Positions 1 to 7,529 of a stretch of 32,912 nt of DNA are shown piece by piece; position 1 is the first letter of the stretch, and each line of letters opens with the position of its first letter. Both the position numbers and the translations under genes were made by a program. The stretch lies in NCBI GenBank assembly GCA_963169245.1, contig CAUJEC010000035.1, positions 1 through 32,912 of the forward strand, given 5' to 3'. Origin of the DNA: Actinomycetota bacterium. GTDB taxonomy: Bacteria > Actinomycetota > Acidimicrobiia > Acidimicrobiales > Microtrichaceae. The notes under the pieces are model-generated. The model made no database searches and was not told the DNA's origin. It worked only from the letters and a program-made list of their open reading frames with translations.

Positions 1-1288
1 GCGTGCCGTTGGATGCCTCGATCGCGTCTTCGAGTCGTGAGTAGGAGCTGAATCCGATCACCGGTCCGAACACCTCGTCGCAGGACACCAACATGTCGGA
101 CTTGACGTCTCGAAGCAGGGTAGGGGCGACGATGTTGTGAGCCATCAGTCGGTCGCTGTCCCAGTCGAGACGAGACGAGTCCGGGCTCTGAGCCACAACA
201 CTTGCAGTCACAATGCTTGCACCACCTTCGACTGCCTGGTCGATCCAGTCGCGGACCCTTTGAGCAGCTCGACTGTCGATGAGTGAACTGACGAGAGTGG
301 AATCATCACCGGGGTCGCCCACGTTCACTTCTGCGGACAGCGTGGCCACACGTTCGAGCAGTTCATCGTGGATGTCCTCGTGTGCGTAGACACGCTGAAC
401 AGAGATGCAGGTCTGTCCGGAGTAGCCGAACCCTCCGGCGACGATTCGTTCTGCGGCAAGCCCGAGATTGGCATCGGGCTCCACGATCACAGGGGAGGAG
501 TTGCCCAGTTCAAGGCCGATTCGCTTCTTTGGCGCCGAGGCCCGGATTGCCCAGCCCACCTCGGCCGAGCCGGTGAACGTGATCATTGCGACGTCTGGGT
601 GTTGGGCCAGCCGTGATGCCGTAGCGCCCGCACATGTGATGACGTTCAACCACCCCGGCGGCAGCCCGCATTCCTCGAACAGGTGTGCCAGCTTCAGGGC
701 GGACAGGGGAGTGGCTGACGCCGGCTTGAGCACCATTGGGACACCCGCGGCCACACCTGGAGCAACCTTGTGGCACACGAGATTGAGGGGGAAGTTGAAG
801 GGTGAAATACAGGCTACGACTCCCACTGGTACACGAAAGGTGAAGCCAAGTCGACCCTCACCAGCTTCCGAAGCGTCCATGGGAATCATCTCGCCACTGA
901 ACGAGCGTGTCGCTGCCGCAGAGAACCTGAGGGTGTCCACTGCGCGAGAAGTCTCGATCCGGGCTGCAGATATCGGCTTGGCTGCTTCGGCCGAAAGTGT
1001 CTGTGCGAAGTCCTCCGAGCGGTCGATGAGCGCCGCAGCAACCCTGTCGAGAATGGCCGCTCGCTCGTGTGCGGGCAGCGCCGGGCCGATTAGTCGATTC
1101 TTTGCGACTTCCACGGCGAGGTCGATGTCGGACTCTGTGCACTCGGGGACAGAGGCCAGCAGACGGCCGTCGTAGGGGGACCGGACGGCGTGCCAAGCCG
1201 CTGCAGTATGTGCTTCTCCGTTGAGAAGGGCGGGGATTCTCTGATTGCCTTCCGTCGCCTCTGTGGCTCTTGTCGTTTTGGTACCCAT
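1..1288 (-). CDS. Aldehyde dehydrogenase family protein (C-terminus cut by window edge)
   Basis: Manual minus-strand translation from ATG at 1288 is open to the window edge: MGTKTTRATEGNQRIPALLNGEAHTAAAWHAVRSPYDGRLLASVPE...VPVGVVACISPFNFPLNLVCHKVAPGVAAGVPMVLKPASATPLSALKL...ITFTGSAEVGW...LGNSSPVIVEPDA...GGFGYSGQTCISVQRVYAH, with ALDH landmarks (FNFPLNL, KPA, FTGS, ELGN, GQTCIS). Not in the ORF track because it has no in-window stop. Confidence 0.95.
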   Translation of the reverse strand, partial: MGTKTTRATEATEGNQRIPALLNGEAHTAAAWHAVRSPYDGRLLASVPECTESDIDLAVEVAKNRLIGPALPAHERAAILDRVAAALIDRSEDFAQTLSAEAAKPISAARIETSRAVDTLRFSAAATRSFSGEMIPMDASEAGEGRLGFTFRVPVGVVACISPFNFPLNLVCHKVAPGVAAGVPMVLKPASATPLSALKLAHLFEECGLPPGWLNVITCAGATASRLAQHPDVAMITFTGSAEVGWAIRASAPKKRIGLELGNSSPVIVEPDANLGLAAERIVAGGFGYSGQTCISVQRVYAHEDIHDELLERVATLSAEVNVGDPGDDSTLVSSLIDSRAAQRVRDWIDQAVEGGASIVTASVVAQSPDSSRLDWDSDRLMAHNIVAPTLLRDVKSDMLVSCDEVFGPVIGFSSYSRLEDAIEASNGT

Positions 1289-1359
1289 GATCCCGAACCT
1301 ACCCATTCCGGGACAGATCGGCACTTGAACTGGGTCATAAGAATCAGTTTCGGAAGGGT

Positions 1360-1390
1360 CCTTTACTTCGTGGTTGTAAAGGTGTCAAAT
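1360..1390. promoter_or_regulatory. Candidate divergent promoter with inverted-repeat operator
   Basis: Minus strand: TTGACA (1388-1383), 17-nt spacer, TAAAGG (1365-1360). Perfect 7-bp inverted repeat CCTTTAC-N9-GTAAAGG (1360-1382) fills the spacer and -10. Possible weak plus-strand promoter TTTACT-N17-TCAAAT (1362-1390). Confidence 0.45.
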
Positions 1391-1394
1391 ACAG

Positions 1395-1440
1395 GGCACG
1401 TAGGTGGAACCTCCACCCACGAGACAATTGAGGAGGTGCC
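1395..1440 (+). promoter_or_regulatory. 5' UTR hairpin and possible SD-sequestering structure
   Basis: Hairpin CGTAGGTGGA-acc-TCCACCCACG (1399-1421, one mismatch). GGCAC (1395-1399) is complementary to GTGCC (1436-1440). ACCTCC (1409-1414) is complementary to the SD GGAGGT (1432-1437). Confidence 0.4.
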
Positions 1441-1441
1441 G

Positions 1442-1771
1442 ATGTCAACACGCCATCGGGTCAAGCGGGCCGGTCCCAGTTCTGCTCTCCAGGAGGAACG
1501 TGACGAACGGAAGGCGTCACACCGAAAGGTCAGGCGTTCGGTGAACCAATCTCTTCATCTTGCAACCATGCAGGACGACCTTGACGAATTGGTTCTTGAT
1601 GCACCGATCCACACGCATGGTTTCACCGACGAACACGAACCAGCGCAACCCAGGTCGACATCGGCACCACAGCGTAGGCTCAGGCACTGGAAGCAGCCGT
1701 TCTGGAAGCGTCGGAATCTCGAGCGTCGCCGTCGGAACCAGACAGAGGACGCGGTGCTCAGCAGGGCCTGA
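1442..1771 (+). CDS. Hypothetical small basic protein (109 aa)
   Basis: ATG at 1442 preceded by SD AGGAGG (1431-1436). The ORF-track start at 1190 overlaps the ALDH gene and has no comparable SD. Product MSTRHRVKRAGPSSALQEERDERKASHRKVRR...WKRRNLERRRRNQTEDAVLSRA. Confidence 0.6.
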   Translation: MSTRHRVKRAGPSSALQEERDERKASHRKVRRSVNQSLHLATMQDDLDELVLDAPIHTHGFTDEHEPAQPRSTSAPQRRLRHWKQPFWKRRNLERRRRNQTEDAVLSRA

Positions 1772-1790
1772 GAGCCTTCCGACGAAGCCG

Positions 1791-1817
1791 TGTGGCTGCT
1801 GATTTCGGTCAGCCACA
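1791..1817. other. Inverted repeat/hairpin
   Basis: TGTGGCTG-N11-CAGCCACA, perfect 8-bp stem just after the small ORF. Confidence 0.5.
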
Positions 1818-1863
1818 GATATTGGTTGCGGAACAAGATCTGCCCGCAGCGGTAGCCGAAGTT

Positions 1864-1899
1864 CAGGTCCGGCCAAATGGTCGGACCTGACGGCTTTTT
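1864..1899 (+). terminator. Intrinsic-type terminator
   Basis: CAGGTCCG-N10-CGGACCTG perfect 8-bp stem (1864-1889) followed shortly by TTTTT (1895-1899). Confidence 0.65.
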
Positions 1900-2069
1900 G
1901 GGTGGTGAGTTTCGTGCGGGCGAGACTCGCTGGGACTGGTCTCGGAACTGGATTGCCGGATCGAAAGATGGAGACTGGATTACAGATCGAGGTGAGTAAC
2001 GGACGGGGGAACAGCGATTCAGAGTTCTACTTTACATAATGAGGATTTCCGGCGGTAGGAGGGAAGCGG

Positions 2070-2186
2070 GTGGTTAGTACTCGCATTCTGAGCCACGCCG
2101 ATGACCGGTTCCAGCCCCATATTCTGCATGTGGACCGCTCTCAGATTTGCTGTGTCGGTTCTTGCATTGTCATTACGAACGTATGA
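2070..2186 (+). CDS. Candidate leader peptide/uORF (38 codons)
   Basis: Below the ORF-track length cut-off. GTG at 2070 with SD AGGAGGG (2057-2063). Product VVSTRILSHADDRFQPHILHVDRSQICCVGSCIVITNV. A possible -10 CATAAT lies at 2035-2040. Confidence 0.4.
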   Translation: MVSTRILSHADDRFQPHILHVDRSQICCVGSCIVITNV

Positions 2187-2190
2187 CAAT
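2166..2190. promoter_or_regulatory. Inverted repeat overlapping the uORF stop
   Basis: ATTGTCAT-N9-ATGACAAT, perfect 8-bp arms. Confidence 0.5.
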
Positions 2191-2241
2191 CAGGTGGCGA
2201 CTCCGGTCGCATTGGGAAGGGAAATTCAAGAAGGATTGGTT

Positions 2242-2264
2242 CCGCATCGGGTAAGCCGATGCGG
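2242..2264 (+). promoter_or_regulatory. Hairpin in glycosyltransferase leader
   Basis: CCGCATCGG-GTAAG-CCGATGCGG, perfect 9-bp stem with 5-nt loop. Confidence 0.55.
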
Positions 2265-2289
2265 GCTGTAGACGGAATTCGGTGATGAG

Positions 2290-3474
2290 TTGCGCCTGAT
2301 CGGTTCCATAGGTCGGATGTTTCGACCTGACGGTGAGATGGCCGCGAAGATCCCGGCTCGTCGCGCCCGTACAGTCGCCGCCTCACAAGTTGGTGCGCAA
2401 CTGTTCAAGCTCGGCGGTGGCGAACAGGTTCTCTGCCCAGGTGCTGAGCTTCTACCTATGTCAGATCAGGCGATTGTCCTGGGCCTTGGCTATCAGTCTC
2501 TGGCTCTTCCACCAGCGCGCATGTACATGCTCGAGCGGGCCCGGTTGTGTCCCGGGTCCCGGGTGGTTATGAGCCGTGACGGGCGGGTCATCGAGGAGTC
2601 TCTGAGCGCCGACATGGTCGAGTCTTTTGAGTTGATCGCTTCCGAGGCGAAAGGCCCCGTCGTAGAGATGGAGGGCGCGATCGCCCTTTATCAGACCCCG
2701 CGCTACGAGCCCTTCCACGGACTGATCGATCACATGCCGCGAGCTGCGCTGTTCGCGCAACCGATCATGCGTCGTCTCGGCAAGGTGACCCTGGTGCACG
2801 AGGGTCCATTGAGCGACATTGACGAACTGTGGCTTGACAGGCTGACCGGACCGTCGGTGACTGTTCTTCGTGTGGAGGCTGGTACGCCTCTTTCCGCCGA
2901 GCGGGTGTTCCTTCCCAGTTATGTGACCCGGCCCCAGGCTGGCGCAGTTCCGTCGTGGTACCGGCGATGGGTGGACGCGGCGGCGGCGTCCCTTCCGACA
3001 GTGCCTCCGAACAGTAACGGAACGCGGAGATACTTCGTCGATCGACTTGGCGGCGGACGTCAGGTTGCTAATCGAAGTGAACTCGAGGTGGTCCTTGATC
3101 GCTTTGGCATCACCGCCATTGCTCCATCAGCGTTGTCGGCTGAGGACCGGATTGCCACCTTCCGAGATTCTGAACTTGTGGTCGGTATCACCGGTAGTGG
3201 CATGTCGAACCTACTTTTCAGCCGACATGCCCAAGTGGTGGAACTATTGCCAGGCTCTCGCCTCTACCCACACTGCTACTACCTGACGAAATCCAGAGGC
3301 CTCACCTATCACTACATCAAGGCGCCCGACGACGAACTTGGACTTGATGAGGTCGAGCGCCTGAGTCATGAGGTGACGGTCGACGTCAACGCGCTGGAGA
3401 CGCTGCTCGCGAGAATCCTCGAGGTCGACGGTGAACCGGGGGAACCGAACGCACCAGCTGGACTGAGCGCCTGA
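2290..3474 (+). CDS. Glycosyltransferase family 61 (DUF563)-like protein
   Basis: C-terminal signature ELVVGITGSGMSNLLFSRHAQVVELLPGSRLYPHCYYLTKSRGLTYHYIKAP. Start uncertain: TTG 2290, ATG 2317 or ATG 2338. Confidence 0.75.
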   Translation: MRLIGSIGRMFRPDGEMAAKIPARRARTVAASQVGAQLFKLGGGEQVLCPGAELLPMSDQAIVLGLGYQSLALPPARMYMLERARLCPGSRVVMSRDGRVIEESLSADMVESFELIASEAKGPVVEMEGAIALYQTPRYEPFHGLIDHMPRAALFAQPIMRRLGKVTLVHEGPLSDIDELWLDRLTGPSVTVLRVEAGTPLSAERVFLPSYVTRPQAGAVPSWYRRWVDAAAASLPTVPPNSNGTRRYFVDRLGGGRQVANRSELEVVLDRFGITAIAPSALSAEDRIATFRDSELVVGITGSGMSNLLFSRHAQVVELLPGSRLYPHCYYLTKSRGLTYHYIKAPDDELGLDEVERLSHEVTVDVNALETLLARILEVDGEPGEPNAPAGLSA

Positions 3475-3528
3475 GATAGCCGACGTAAGTCGAGCATCTG
3501 GCTGTGACGCCTACCTTCGATTCGGCGT

Positions 3529-4632
3529 TCAGGCAGTCTGGGCGATGAGTCGACCCAGATCACGCAACTGGTGATTGGAGCCACCCAACTGGAGCTCGAT
3601 CTCCTTGGCGGCGAGGAAGTACCTGTGCAGCGGGTAGTCGCGATCCACGCCAACACCGCCGTGGACGTGGGCGGCAGCGTGGACGACGCGCTGGCCACCC
3701 TGGGCAGCCCAGTACTTAGCGGTGGCGACCTCCTTGGATGCCTCCATGCCGACCGAAAGCCTCCAAAGCGCCTGACGTGCTGTGAGGCGAACGCCCTCGG
3801 TATCCACGAAACTGTCGGCGAGTCGGTGTGCCACTGCTTGGAACGACGCTATCGGCACCTCGAACTGTTTGCGGTCCTTGGAGTACTGAGCGGTCAGGCG
3901 GAGTGCCTCGGCACAGACGCCAACGAACATCGCGCACTGTGTGGCCACCGCTCGCTCGTATGCCCAGCGGAGCGATTCGCGCCCCTCGGAAACCAACTGG
4001 GCTGACACCTCGGCGAGCATCAGAACGCCCTGTGGGTCGCCCAGCGTGGTCTCCAGCGGCTCAACCGCCACACCGTCGTCCTCGCGTCTGACATAGAACA
4101 GGCCGACCGATCCATCAACGATCGAGGCGGGTACCAGGAAGCCCTCAGCGATCAGCGCTGCCGGGACACATACCTTCGTTCCGGTGATTGCCCAGCCGTC
4201 ATCGGTGCGCTCCGCAATAGTGCCGGGTTCAAGTACCTCTCCCCCACGCTCATGCCAGGCCGCGGTCAGAATCATCGACCCGTCCACCACACCAGCGAGC
4301 AGTTCCTCAGCGAGCGCCTTGGGAGCAAACTCGGCAATGGCTGGAACCGCCAGTCCAAGAGTCTCCCATAGCGGAACAGCGGCAACGGTCCGACCCACCT
4401 CCTCGAGGGCGGCTCCGAGAGCGACAAGGTCAAGACCCGCTCCACCGAACGCCTCAGGGACTGTCGCCCCAAGGATTCCTGTAGCGGCCATCGCTGACCA
4501 GGCCTCGGGGTCATGGCGAGGCCCATCACCCTTTTCGATTGAGCGCAGTCGTTCGTGGGTGGCGAAGTCGCCGAGCACCTGTGCCGCTAGTTCGCCGATG
4601 GCGCTCTGTTCCTCTTCCAAGCTGAAATCCAC
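3529..4632 (-). CDS. Acyl-CoA dehydrogenase family protein (FadE28-like smaller subunit)
   Basis: 367 aa ACAD: MDFSLEEEQSAIGELAAQVLGDFATHERLR...GILGATVPEAFGGAGLDLVALGAALEEVGRT...RKQFEVPIASFQAVAHRLAD...HVHGGVGVDRDYPLHRYFLAAKEIELQLGG. Confidence 0.93.
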   Translation of the reverse strand: MDFSLEEEQSAIGELAAQVLGDFATHERLRSIEKGDGPRHDPEAWSAMAATGILGATVPEAFGGAGLDLVALGAALEEVGRTVAAVPLWETLGLAVPAIAEFAPKALAEELLAGVVDGSMILTAAWHERGGEVLEPGTIAERTDDGWAITGTKVCVPAALIAEGFLVPASIVDGSVGLFYVRREDDGVAVEPLETTLGDPQGVLMLAEVSAQLVSEGRESLRWAYERAVATQCAMFVGVCAEALRLTAQYSKDRKQFEVPIASFQAVAHRLADSFVDTEGVRLTARQALWRLSVGMEASKEVATAKYWAAQGGQRVVHAAAHVHGGVGVDRDYPLHRYFLAAKEIELQLGGSNHQLRDLGRLIAQTA

Positions 4633-4678
4633 GTCGTTCTCCTAATCCAGATCTCTTCTACCGAAACTCGTTATCGGG

Positions 4679-5857
4679 TCATCCCCGGATGGACCGCGGG
4701 AGGCCAAGGCCGAACATGGCGATGAGGTCGCGTTGGATCTCGTTCGTTCCGCCGCCATAGGTGAGGATCAGCAGGCTCCGATAGTTGCGCTCCAGTCGTC
4801 CCTTGATGGCTGCTACGGGCGAATCCGCAGAAAGGTAGGCCTCGGGCCCGATGATCTCCATCAGCAGCCTGAATGCCTCGAGGTAGAACTCGGTGCCAAA
4901 GACCTTGATGGTCGACGCGTCAGAGATGTCAAGTGGAGCGTGGGTTGCAGTCCAAGCGACCTTCCAATTGATCAGCCGCAGGAACTCGAGCCCGGCATGA
5001 ACTCGGGCCAGGCTCATCTGTACCCACTCCTGGTCGATGACACTTCCCCCATGGGGTGATTTGGTGTCGCGTGCCCAGTCGCGGACCTCGTCGTAACTCT
5101 GCTCCAACAGTCCCGAGGAACACAGCGTGACCCGCTCGTGGTTCAACTGGTTCATGATCAACGACCAGCCGTTGTTCTCACCGCCGACGACATTGGAGAC
5201 CGGCACACGGACGTCATCGAAGAACGTAGCGTTGATGTCGTGCATCGGGAGCAGGTGAAGAGGGTCGACTGTGATTCCGGGAGACTTCATGTCGACGATG
5301 AGGATCGAGATCCCCTTGTGCTTGGGTGCGTCGGGATCGGTGCGAACCGCCAGCCAGCAGTAGTCAGCGTCAGACGCGAGACTGGTCCACATCTTCTGAC
5401 CATTCACGATGAACTCATCGCCGTCGCGTACGGCACGGGTGCTCAGAGCGGCCAGGTCGGTACCGGCCTGGTTCTCGGAGTAGCCGATGCAGAAGTGCAG
5501 GTCTCCGGCCAGGATCCGGGGCAGGAACTCGTCCTTCTGTTCCTGTGAGCCGTATTCCATGATCGTCGGGCCGACGGTGTTGATCGTGAGCATCGGAACC
5601 GGAGCGCCCGAACGCATGGATTCGTCGAAGAATATGAACTGCTCGATCTGGCTACGCCCCTGACCGCCGTACTCTACGGGCCAACCGATGCCGAGCCAGC
5701 CGTCCTGGGCCATCTGCTTGACGATCTCGCGGTGGACCTTGCCCACTCCCCTCTCCTTGTGGAGAGCTTTCATCACGTCATCGGTCAACAGCCTGTCGTA
5801 GTAGGCCCGCAACTCGTTGCGCAGGTCCTCCTGCTCGGCTGAATATGCGATCTGCAC
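4679..5857 (-). CDS. Acyl-CoA dehydrogenase family protein (FadE29-like larger subunit)
   Basis: 392 aa: GWLGIGWPVEYGGQGRSQIEQFIFFDE...IGYSENQAGTDLAALSTRAVRDGDEFIVNGQKMWTSLASDADYCWLAVRTDPDAPKHKGISILIVDM...GGGTNEIQRDLIAMFGLGLPR. Confidence 0.93.
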   Translation of the reverse strand: MQIAYSAEQEDLRNELRAYYDRLLTDDVMKALHKERGVGKVHREIVKQMAQDGWLGIGWPVEYGGQGRSQIEQFIFFDESMRSGAPVPMLTINTVGPTIMEYGSQEQKDEFLPRILAGDLHFCIGYSENQAGTDLAALSTRAVRDGDEFIVNGQKMWTSLASDADYCWLAVRTDPDAPKHKGISILIVDMKSPGITVDPLHLLPMHDINATFFDDVRVPVSNVVGGENNGWSLIMNQLNHERVTLCSSGLLEQSYDEVRDWARDTKSPHGGSVIDQEWVQMSLARVHAGLEFLRLINWKVAWTATHAPLDISDASTIKVFGTEFYLEAFRLLMEIIGPEAYLSADSPVAAIKGRLERNYRSLLILTYGGGTNEIQRDLIAMFGLGLPRSIRG

Positions 5858-5885
5858 TGCGGACCCCCTTGGTCGGACCCGAAAC

Positions 5886-5899
5886 TGTAACGCGTTTCA
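5886..5899. promoter_or_regulatory. Candidate KstR-like (TetR-family) operator
   Basis: TGTAACGCGTTTCA matches TNNAACNNGTTNNA at every defined position, 29-42 bp upstream of the acyl-CoA dehydrogenase start (5857, minus). Confidence 0.5.
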
Positions 5900-6060
5900 C
5901 AAGCGACCAGATAAGGTGCGCATCGATCCTCCCCTGGGGTGCTGACCGTGGGCCCCCTGCTCTTTCGGGCCAGCGCCGGCAACGTGGATCACGCCCAGAT
6001 CAGAGCGGATCCCGTCCGGACAGGAACGAGTCAGCCCAACGCAGGAGTTAGCCTGCAACC

Positions 6061-7458
6061 ATGGCTCATTTCGACCTGCTAATTATCGGCGGCGGTTCCG
6101 GGAACTCGATCCTGACTCCCGAGTTCGACAGTTGGAATGTCGCAATGGTCGAGAGGGGGCCATTGGGCGGCACCTGCCTCAACGTCGGTTGTATACCCTC
6201 GAAAATGCTCGTGCTTCCTGCCGAACGGGTGATCGAGGCAGCGGAGTCGGCGGCGATCGGAGTACATGTGCCGGAGCCGACGGTGGACTGGCCTTCGATA
6301 CGGGACCGCATATTCGGACGTATCGATGCGATCGTGGAGGGGGGAACCGACTACCGCAGGGGTCAGGAGAACGTCACCTACTTCGAGGGTGATGCCCGCT
6401 TCGTGGACGAACGTAGGGTGTCGATCTCACTTGACTCGGGTGGAACAGAGGAGGTGAGCGCGGATCGGGTCGTTCTCGCCGCAGGTGCACGTCCGATCAT
6501 CCCCGACGTCCCCGGGCTGTCGGGAACTCCGTTCCACACCTCGGACACGATCATGCGAGTCGACCGACTCCCCGAGAGGCTTGCGATCCTGGGCGGCGGC
6601 TTCATTGCCGCTGAACTCGGTCACGTCTTTTCGGCCCTCGGGTCGAAGGTGACCATCATCCATCGCCGTGCACAAATGCTCAGACACGAGGATGAGGAAG
6701 TGTCCGAGCGCTTCACCGAGGTGTTCCGCGACCGTGTGGACCTGCGACTCTGTACACATCCGAGTGCCGTGTCGTTCAGCGACGGCGAGTTCCGCATCGA
6801 ATTGGTTGCGGAGGATTCCCCAACTGTTATCGATGTGGACACCACGACCATCGTTTCGGATGCACTTCTGGTGACCACCGGGCGACAGCCAAACGGGGTA
6901 CAACTGAACGTCGCGGCCACGGGTGTCAATCTCGACTCTGCAGGCTATGTGCTGACCGACAGAACTCTTCGAACCTCGGCCGAGGGGATCTGGGCGCTCG
7001 GCGACATAAGAAATCCCCGACAGCTCAAGCACCTGGCGAACCAGGAGGCGAGGGTCGTCACCCACAACCTGTTGCACCCACAAGAGCCGATTTCCATATC
7101 CCAGGACGTGATTCCAAGTGCAGTGTTCTCGCACCCCCAGGTCGGCTCGGTCGGAGAGCGGGAACAGGACCTCCGTGCAACCGGCCGTCGCTATGTCGTT
7201 GGGCGATGTGACTATGCCGGCGTCGCCTACGGATGGGCACTTGAGGATTCGACGGGTTTCGCGAAGGTCCTCATCGATCCGGAGTCCCTTGAGATTCTCG
7301 GTGGGCATGTGATCGGGTCACAGGCAGCGACTCTGTCCCAACAACTTGTCCAGGCCATGACATTCGGAATCACCGCCGATCGCCTCGCTCGCGAACAGAT
7401 CTGGTGCCACCCCGCTCTACCCGAGGTGATCGAGAACGCGCTGCTCGACGCCTTGTGA
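6061..7458 (+). CDS. mtr: Mycothione reductase
   Basis: FAD/NAD disulfide reductase: HFDLLIIGGGSGNSILTPEFDSWNVAMVERGPLGGTCLNVGCIPSKMLVLPAERVI (mycothione reductase-type N-terminus, redox CLNVGC); C-terminal QIWCHPALPEVIENAL. Confidence 0.92.
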   Translation: MAHFDLLIIGGGSGNSILTPEFDSWNVAMVERGPLGGTCLNVGCIPSKMLVLPAERVIEAAESAAIGVHVPEPTVDWPSIRDRIFGRIDAIVEGGTDYRRGQENVTYFEGDARFVDERRVSISLDSGGTEEVSADRVVLAAGARPIIPDVPGLSGTPFHTSDTIMRVDRLPERLAILGGGFIAAELGHVFSALGSKVTIIHRRAQMLRHEDEEVSERFTEVFRDRVDLRLCTHPSAVSFSDGEFRIELVAEDSPTVIDVDTTTIVSDALLVTTGRQPNGVQLNVAATGVNLDSAGYVLTDRTLRTSAEGIWALGDIRNPRQLKHLANQEARVVTHNLLHPQEPISISQDVIPSAVFSHPQVGSVGEREQDLRATGRRYVVGRCDYAGVAYGWALEDSTGFAKVLIDPESLEILGGHVIGSQAATLSQQLVQAMTFGITADRLAREQIWCHPALPEVIENALLDAL

Positions 7459-7529
7459 ACCCGCTTGAACGGGCGTTCTGTGTCGCCGGTTATCGGCGGA
7501 CCGTCCGCGTTCGGTAAGTTTGGACAACT

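Noticed and set aside
468-1175. 235-aa plus-strand ORF, plus minus-strand ORFs 510-776 and 858-1196
   Set aside because: They overlap the edge-truncated aldehyde dehydrogenase, which is the real minus-strand frame.
6427-7308. 293-aa minus-strand ORF
   Set aside because: Antisense to mycothione reductase; composition and lack of motifs indicate a shadow frame.
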